In this document: piece after piece, positions 61,000-64,000 of the stretch
How the letters are laid out: each line of letters begins with the position of its first letter
How positions within the stretch are numbered: position 1 is the stretch's first letter
Assembly: GCA_964371615.1 (NCBI GenBank)
Contig: CAYJMS010000001.1
Span: 496,001 to 560,000, forward strand
Length of the DNA: 64,000 bases
Source: SpSt-333 sp964371615
Lineage (GTDB): Bacteria; Bacteroidota; Ignavibacteria; UBA10030; UBA8401
Direction of reading: 5' to 3'
Program-made: the position numbers and the translations under genes
The notes under the pieces: model-generated
Seen by the model: only the letters and a program-made list of their open reading frames with translations
Told to the model about the DNA's origin: nothing
Databases searched by the model: none

Positions 61000-62394
61000 T
61001 TAGAGTATATATCTGCTCATATCTCGGTTTTTGGTAATCGCGCTGAGTTTTGATTCTACCGTCAGGCGGTTGATGGTGATTTTTTTTGATTCGATCTTGT
61101 CCGGTGCGTTGAACAAAATATCGTCCAGCAGCGATGTCAGGATGGTATGGAGCCGCCGGGCGCCGATATTTTCCACCTCCTCATTCACCTGCGTCGCAAT
61201 GCGGGCTATGGCATCGATCGCATCGTCCGCAAAGGAGATCTCCACGCCATCTGTTTTTAACAGCTCGGTGTATTGTTTTAAAAGTGCATTCTGCGGAAGT
61301 GTCAGGATCTTTACGAAATCTTCTTCGGTAAGACTCTTTAATTCCACGCGAATCGGAAACCGTCCCTGCAATTCGGGAATGAGATCGGACGGTTTGGCGA
61401 TATGGAATGCGCCGGAAGCGATGAACAAAATATGATCGGTTTTGATCGGGCCGTACTTTGTGGAAACGGTTGAACCTTCGACGATGGGGAGCAGGTCCCT
61501 CTGAACACCTTCGCGCGATACATCCGGACCGCCGCCGCTGCCGGAACGCGAGCCGGCGATCTTATCAATTTCGTCGATAAAAACGATGCCTGAATTTTGA
61601 ACACGGTGAGTCGCCTCTTTTACAACGGCGTCATGGTCGATCAGCTTCTGCGCTTCTTCCTGTGTCAACAGCACTTTTGCTTCGGCGACGGTTAATTTGC
61701 GTTTCTTCGATTTCTTCGGCAATATACCGCCGAGCATCTCCTGAATATTCATTCCCATCTCTTCCAGATTGATCGGACCCATCACCTGCACGGCGGGGAG
61801 TGAGTCGGAGAGCAGGTCGATCTCGATCACGCGGTCATCCAGATCGCCGGCCTTGATCTTTTCCCGGAACCGTTCGCGCGTCTTTTCGTTCAGATCCACT
61901 TCCGATTCCTGCTGTTGATCGGTCGATTTCGTCTTCCGGACCGGCGGAATGACAATATCAAGAATGCGTTCCAGCGCCTGTGTCTCTGCTTTTTCTTCTA
62001 CCTGTTTTGTTTTTTCCGACCGCACCATCACGACGGCGAGTTCCGTCAGATCGCGGATCATCGATTCCACGTCACGGCCGACATAACCGACCTCGGTAAA
62101 TTTCGATGCTTCGACCTTGATGAACGGGGCATTCGCTAATTTCGCCAGACGCCGTGCAATTTCCGTTTTTCCCACTCCCGTCGGGCCGATCAATATGATG
62201 TTGTTGGGCATGATGTCGTCGCGCAGATGTTCTTCCACTTGCAGCCGTCTCCACCGGTTGCGCAAGGCAATACCGACCGATTTTTTTGCATCGTTCTGGC
62301 CGATGATGTACTTATCCAGTTCCTTCACTATTTGTGTCGGCGTCAACTCATCCAGCGGTAAAGGTACCGATTCTTTTTTTGATGCTCGTGCCAT
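61000..62394 (-). CDS. hslU: ATP-dependent protease ATPase subunit HslU
   Basis: The 464-residue AAA+ unfoldase has LTPTQIVKELDKYIIGQNDAKKSVGIALRNRWRR at the N-terminus, the Walker A GPTGVGKTE (70-78), the HslU-specific I-domain (about 110-245), then IVFIDEIDKIAG (Walker B) and the C-terminal ISFADDAIDAIARIA and GARRLHTILTSLLDDI segments. It unfolds proteins for HslV. Its start codon overlaps the hslV stop by one base (TAATG), so the two are translated together. Confidence 0.96.
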   Translation of the reverse strand: MARASKKESVPLPLDELTPTQIVKELDKYIIGQNDAKKSVGIALRNRWRRLQVEEHLRDDIMPNNIILIGPTGVGKTEIARRLAKLANAPFIKVEASKFTEVGYVGRDVESMIRDLTELAVVMVRSEKTKQVEEKAETQALERILDIVIPPVRKTKSTDQQQESEVDLNEKTRERFREKIKAGDLDDRVIEIDLLSDSLPAVQVMGPINLEEMGMNIQEMLGGILPKKSKKRKLTVAEAKVLLTQEEAQKLIDHDAVVKEATHRVQNSGIVFIDEIDKIAGSRSGSGGGPDVSREGVQRDLLPIVEGSTVSTKYGPIKTDHILFIASGAFHIAKPSDLIPELQGRFPIRVELKSLTEEDFVKILTLPQNALLKQYTELLKTDGVEISFADDAIDAIARIATQVNEEVENIGARRLHTILTSLLDDILFNAPDKIESKKITINRLTVESKLSAITKNRDMSRYIL

Positions 62395-62933
62395 TACAAT
62401 TCCAATACGGTGATGTGCGAATTTGTGTAGATGCAGATATCGGAAGCGGTTTTCAAACTCTCTTCCACGATCTCCTTTGCCGACATTGTGGTGTGTTTCA
62501 CCAGCATGCGTGCAGCGGCAAGCGCGTAACTTCCGCCTGAACCGATAGCGATAATTCCGTCGTCGGGAACGACGACATCGCCGGTACCCGAAATCACAAA
62601 AGTCGCTTCGCGACTCAGGACGCCGATCATCGCTTCCAAACGCCGAAGATATTTATCCGTACGCCAATCCTTTGCCAGCGCCAATGCCGATCGCTCGACA
62701 TTGCCCTGATACAATTGCAATTTTTCCTCGAAGCGTTCCATCAATGCAAATGCATCGGCGGACGCTCCGGCAAATCCGACAAGGACCGAATTATTATGCA
62801 ATGCATGCACCTTTTTGGTATTCTGTTTCATCACGGTAGTGCCGAGTGTCACCTGTCCGTCGCTGCCGAGCGCGGACTTGCCGTTGCGGGTCAACCCGAT
62901 GATGGTGGTGGAATGGAATAGGTGTTTTTTCAT
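62394..62933 (-). CDS. hslV: ATP-dependent protease subunit HslV
   Basis: The 179-residue protein is the proteolytic half of HslUV. The segment HSTTIIGLTRNGKSALGSDG has the catalytic Thr (Thr9) exposed after a short propeptide. VGFAGASADAFALMERFEEKL is the second family signature. The start at 62933 follows rpoN's stop by 11 bases. HslUV degrades damaged and regulatory proteins in the cytoplasm. Confidence 0.96.
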   Translation of the reverse strand: MKKHLFHSTTIIGLTRNGKSALGSDGQVTLGTTVMKQNTKKVHALHNNSVLVGFAGASADAFALMERFEEKLQLYQGNVERSALALAKDWRTDKYLRRLEAMIGVLSREATFVISGTGDVVVPDDGIIAIGSGGSYALAAARMLVKHTTMSAKEIVEESLKTASDICIYTNSHITVLEL

Positions 62934-62944
62934 ACAGTCGTTCG

Positions 62945-64000
62945 TTAAATGGTGCGGCGGAGCCGGGCGACCGGTATCATCATCGATTCGCGGTACTTCG
63001 CCACCGTTCGACGGGCGATATTGAATCCCCGTTCTTTCAGAATAGCGGCGATCTCTTCGTCGCTGAGCGGTTTTGATTTGTCTTCGCCGGCAAGAATTTC
63101 TTTGATTCGTTCCTTTACCTCTTTATTGGAGACATCCTCGCCGCTTTGTGTGCTGATCCCCTCACTGAAGAAATGGCGAAGTTCGTACACGCCGAAATCG
63201 GTCTGAACGTACTTACCGTTGACGACGCGGGAGATGGTCGAGATATCCATATGGATGATTTCGGCGATATCCTTGTAGATGAGCGGCTTCAATCCTTCGC
63301 CGGTTTCAAAGAAATCGCGCTGCCGGTCGACGATGGAGTGCATCACTTTCAGCATGGTTTCGCGCCGCTGGTAGATGGAGGCAATGAACCACTTTGCCGC
63401 ATCGAACTTCTGGCGAAGGAATTGCTTTGTATCGGCGCCGGTGTGTTTGTTCCGTTTCGACATCAATTCGCGGTAATTGCGGTTAATGCGGAGCGGGGGA
63501 ATATTCTTGTCGTTGAGTTGAATGATAAAATTGTCTTCATCCTTCGTTACCAGGAAATCGGGGGTGAGATAGTTTTCCTGAGCGACGATGGTCCCTTCGC
63601 CCGGTTTCGGATTGAGATGGCCGATCAGATCCAGGACTTTTTTGACGTCGTCGAGGGAGATGTTGAGTAATTTCGAAATCTGCTGATAATGTTTTTTGAT
63701 GAATTCATCAAAATGATCCATCAACAGCGTTCGGGCGAGTGCCATCACACCGGGGTCCGCCTTGGCAAACTCCAGCTGAATCAACAGACATTCCTGCAGC
63801 GAGCGCGAACCGATGCCGGGAGGGTCCAGCCGCTGAATGATGCCCAGGACTTCTTCCACCTGCGATACCGACAGATGCAGGTGGTGGCTGAGATTGATAT
63901 CGCTCACGATCGATTCCAGATCCCTGCGCAGATAGCCATCTTCATCCACGTTGCCGATAATTTCCTCGGCGACCTGCATACCGACTTCCGTGATATCGGC
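62945..64000 (-). CDS. rpoN: RNA polymerase sigma-54 factor (5' end outside window)
   Basis: The frame runs on to the window's right end with no start. The visible 351 residues contain the core-binding domain GNVDEDGYLRRDL, the DNA-binding HTH and the RpoN box at the C-terminus, ARRTVAKYRE (typical ARRTVAKYRE). RpoN needs enhancer-binding ATPases and recognises TGGC-N8-TTGC promoters. It is followed by hslV 11 bases later. The start of the gene, with the activator region, is beyond 64000. Confidence 0.94.
   Translation of the reverse strand, partial: ADITEVGMQVAEEIIGNVDEDGYLRRDLESIVSDINLSHHLHLSVSQVEEVLGIIQRLDPPGIGSRSLQECLLIQLEFAKADPGVMALARTLLMDHFDEFIKKHYQQISKLLNISLDDVKKVLDLIGHLNPKPGEGTIVAQENYLTPDFLVTKDEDNFIIQLNDKNIPPLRINRNYRELMSKRNKHTGADTKQFLRQKFDAAKWFIASIYQRRETMLKVMHSIVDRQRDFFETGEGLKPLIYKDIAEIIHMDISTISRVVNGKYVQTDFGVYELRHFFSEGISTQSGEDVSNKEVKERIKEILAGEDKSKPLSDEEIAAILKERGFNIARRTVAKYRESMMIPVARLRRTI

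Noticed and set aside
1..64000. CRISPR array, prophage or integrative element
   Set aside because: No spaced direct repeats, integrase, capsid or tail genes were seen; the only mobile-like trace is the small element at 19813.

Overview
The window reads as chromosomal DNA of a Gram-negative bacterium of the FCB group, most like an Ignavibacteriota/Kapabacteria-type relative of Bacteroidota and Chlorobi. The reasons are a PorV/PorQ-type outer-membrane protein next to a secreted protein with a C-terminal sorting-like domain (type IX secretion style), TonB receptors with a carboxypeptidase-regulatory-like N-terminus, many leader peptides ending just before a Gln (AQ), and AT-rich TATATT promoter-like elements. 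Gene density is high, no gap exceeds about 300 bases, and I found no rRNA, tRNA, CRISPR array, prophage or transposase gene. The placement is inferred from gene content, not from a marker-gene search.

Layout. 1-4931: end of a TonB receptor, a large secreted surface protein and a PorV-like protein in one operon. 5129-11722: a lipoprotein N-acyl-D-amino-acid deacylase, a Ca2+/cation antiporter, a serine hydrolase, a VOC protein (with a decayed second copy of its 3' end at 6824) and a CocE-type hydrolase. 11987-15819: a small basic protein, ribosomal protein L28 (rpmB), then a His/Cys-containing exported protein, a TonB receptor resembling zinc receptors and a lipoprotein, together a likely metal-uptake module.

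15884-24554 is the most interesting part: nine genes on the minus strand in one direction. In transcription order they are a CDF-like cation transporter, a DtxR-family regulator, a membrane-anchored DtxR-FeoA protein, FeoB split into a GTPase and a permease gene, a small membrane protein, an outer-membrane beta-barrel, a five-heme cytochrome (one site of the rare CX3CH type) and a 387-residue protein with one CxxCH heme site fused to a predicted outer-membrane barrel (Cyc2-like layout). A perfect 18-bp DtxR-type palindrome stands just before the first gene. This could be an iron-responsive iron-uptake and extracellular electron-transfer locus.

24635-33144: NYN-domain protein, amidase, glutamine-synthetase-family protein and a full-length Lhr helicase. 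33323-43578: a PDZ-membrane-GAF-SpoIIE phosphatase, hisD-hisC followed by etfB-etfA and a bifunctional-nuclease-family protein, pdxJ, and a protein joining a bactofilin-like segment to an Omp85-like barrel. 43630-46015: a YbbR-domain protein and a lipoprotein with a glycosidase-type beta-propeller.

46233-60104 is a surface-polysaccharide locus: YfhO-like membrane protein, flippase, several methyltransferases, UDP-GlcNAc 2-epimerase, three glycosyltransferases, an FdtA-type ketoisomerase with a DegT aminotransferase (3-amino-3,6-dideoxy-sugar formation) and a KdsC-like phosphatase. 60237-64000: a metallophosphoesterase, then rpoN (partial)-hslV-hslU on the minus strand.
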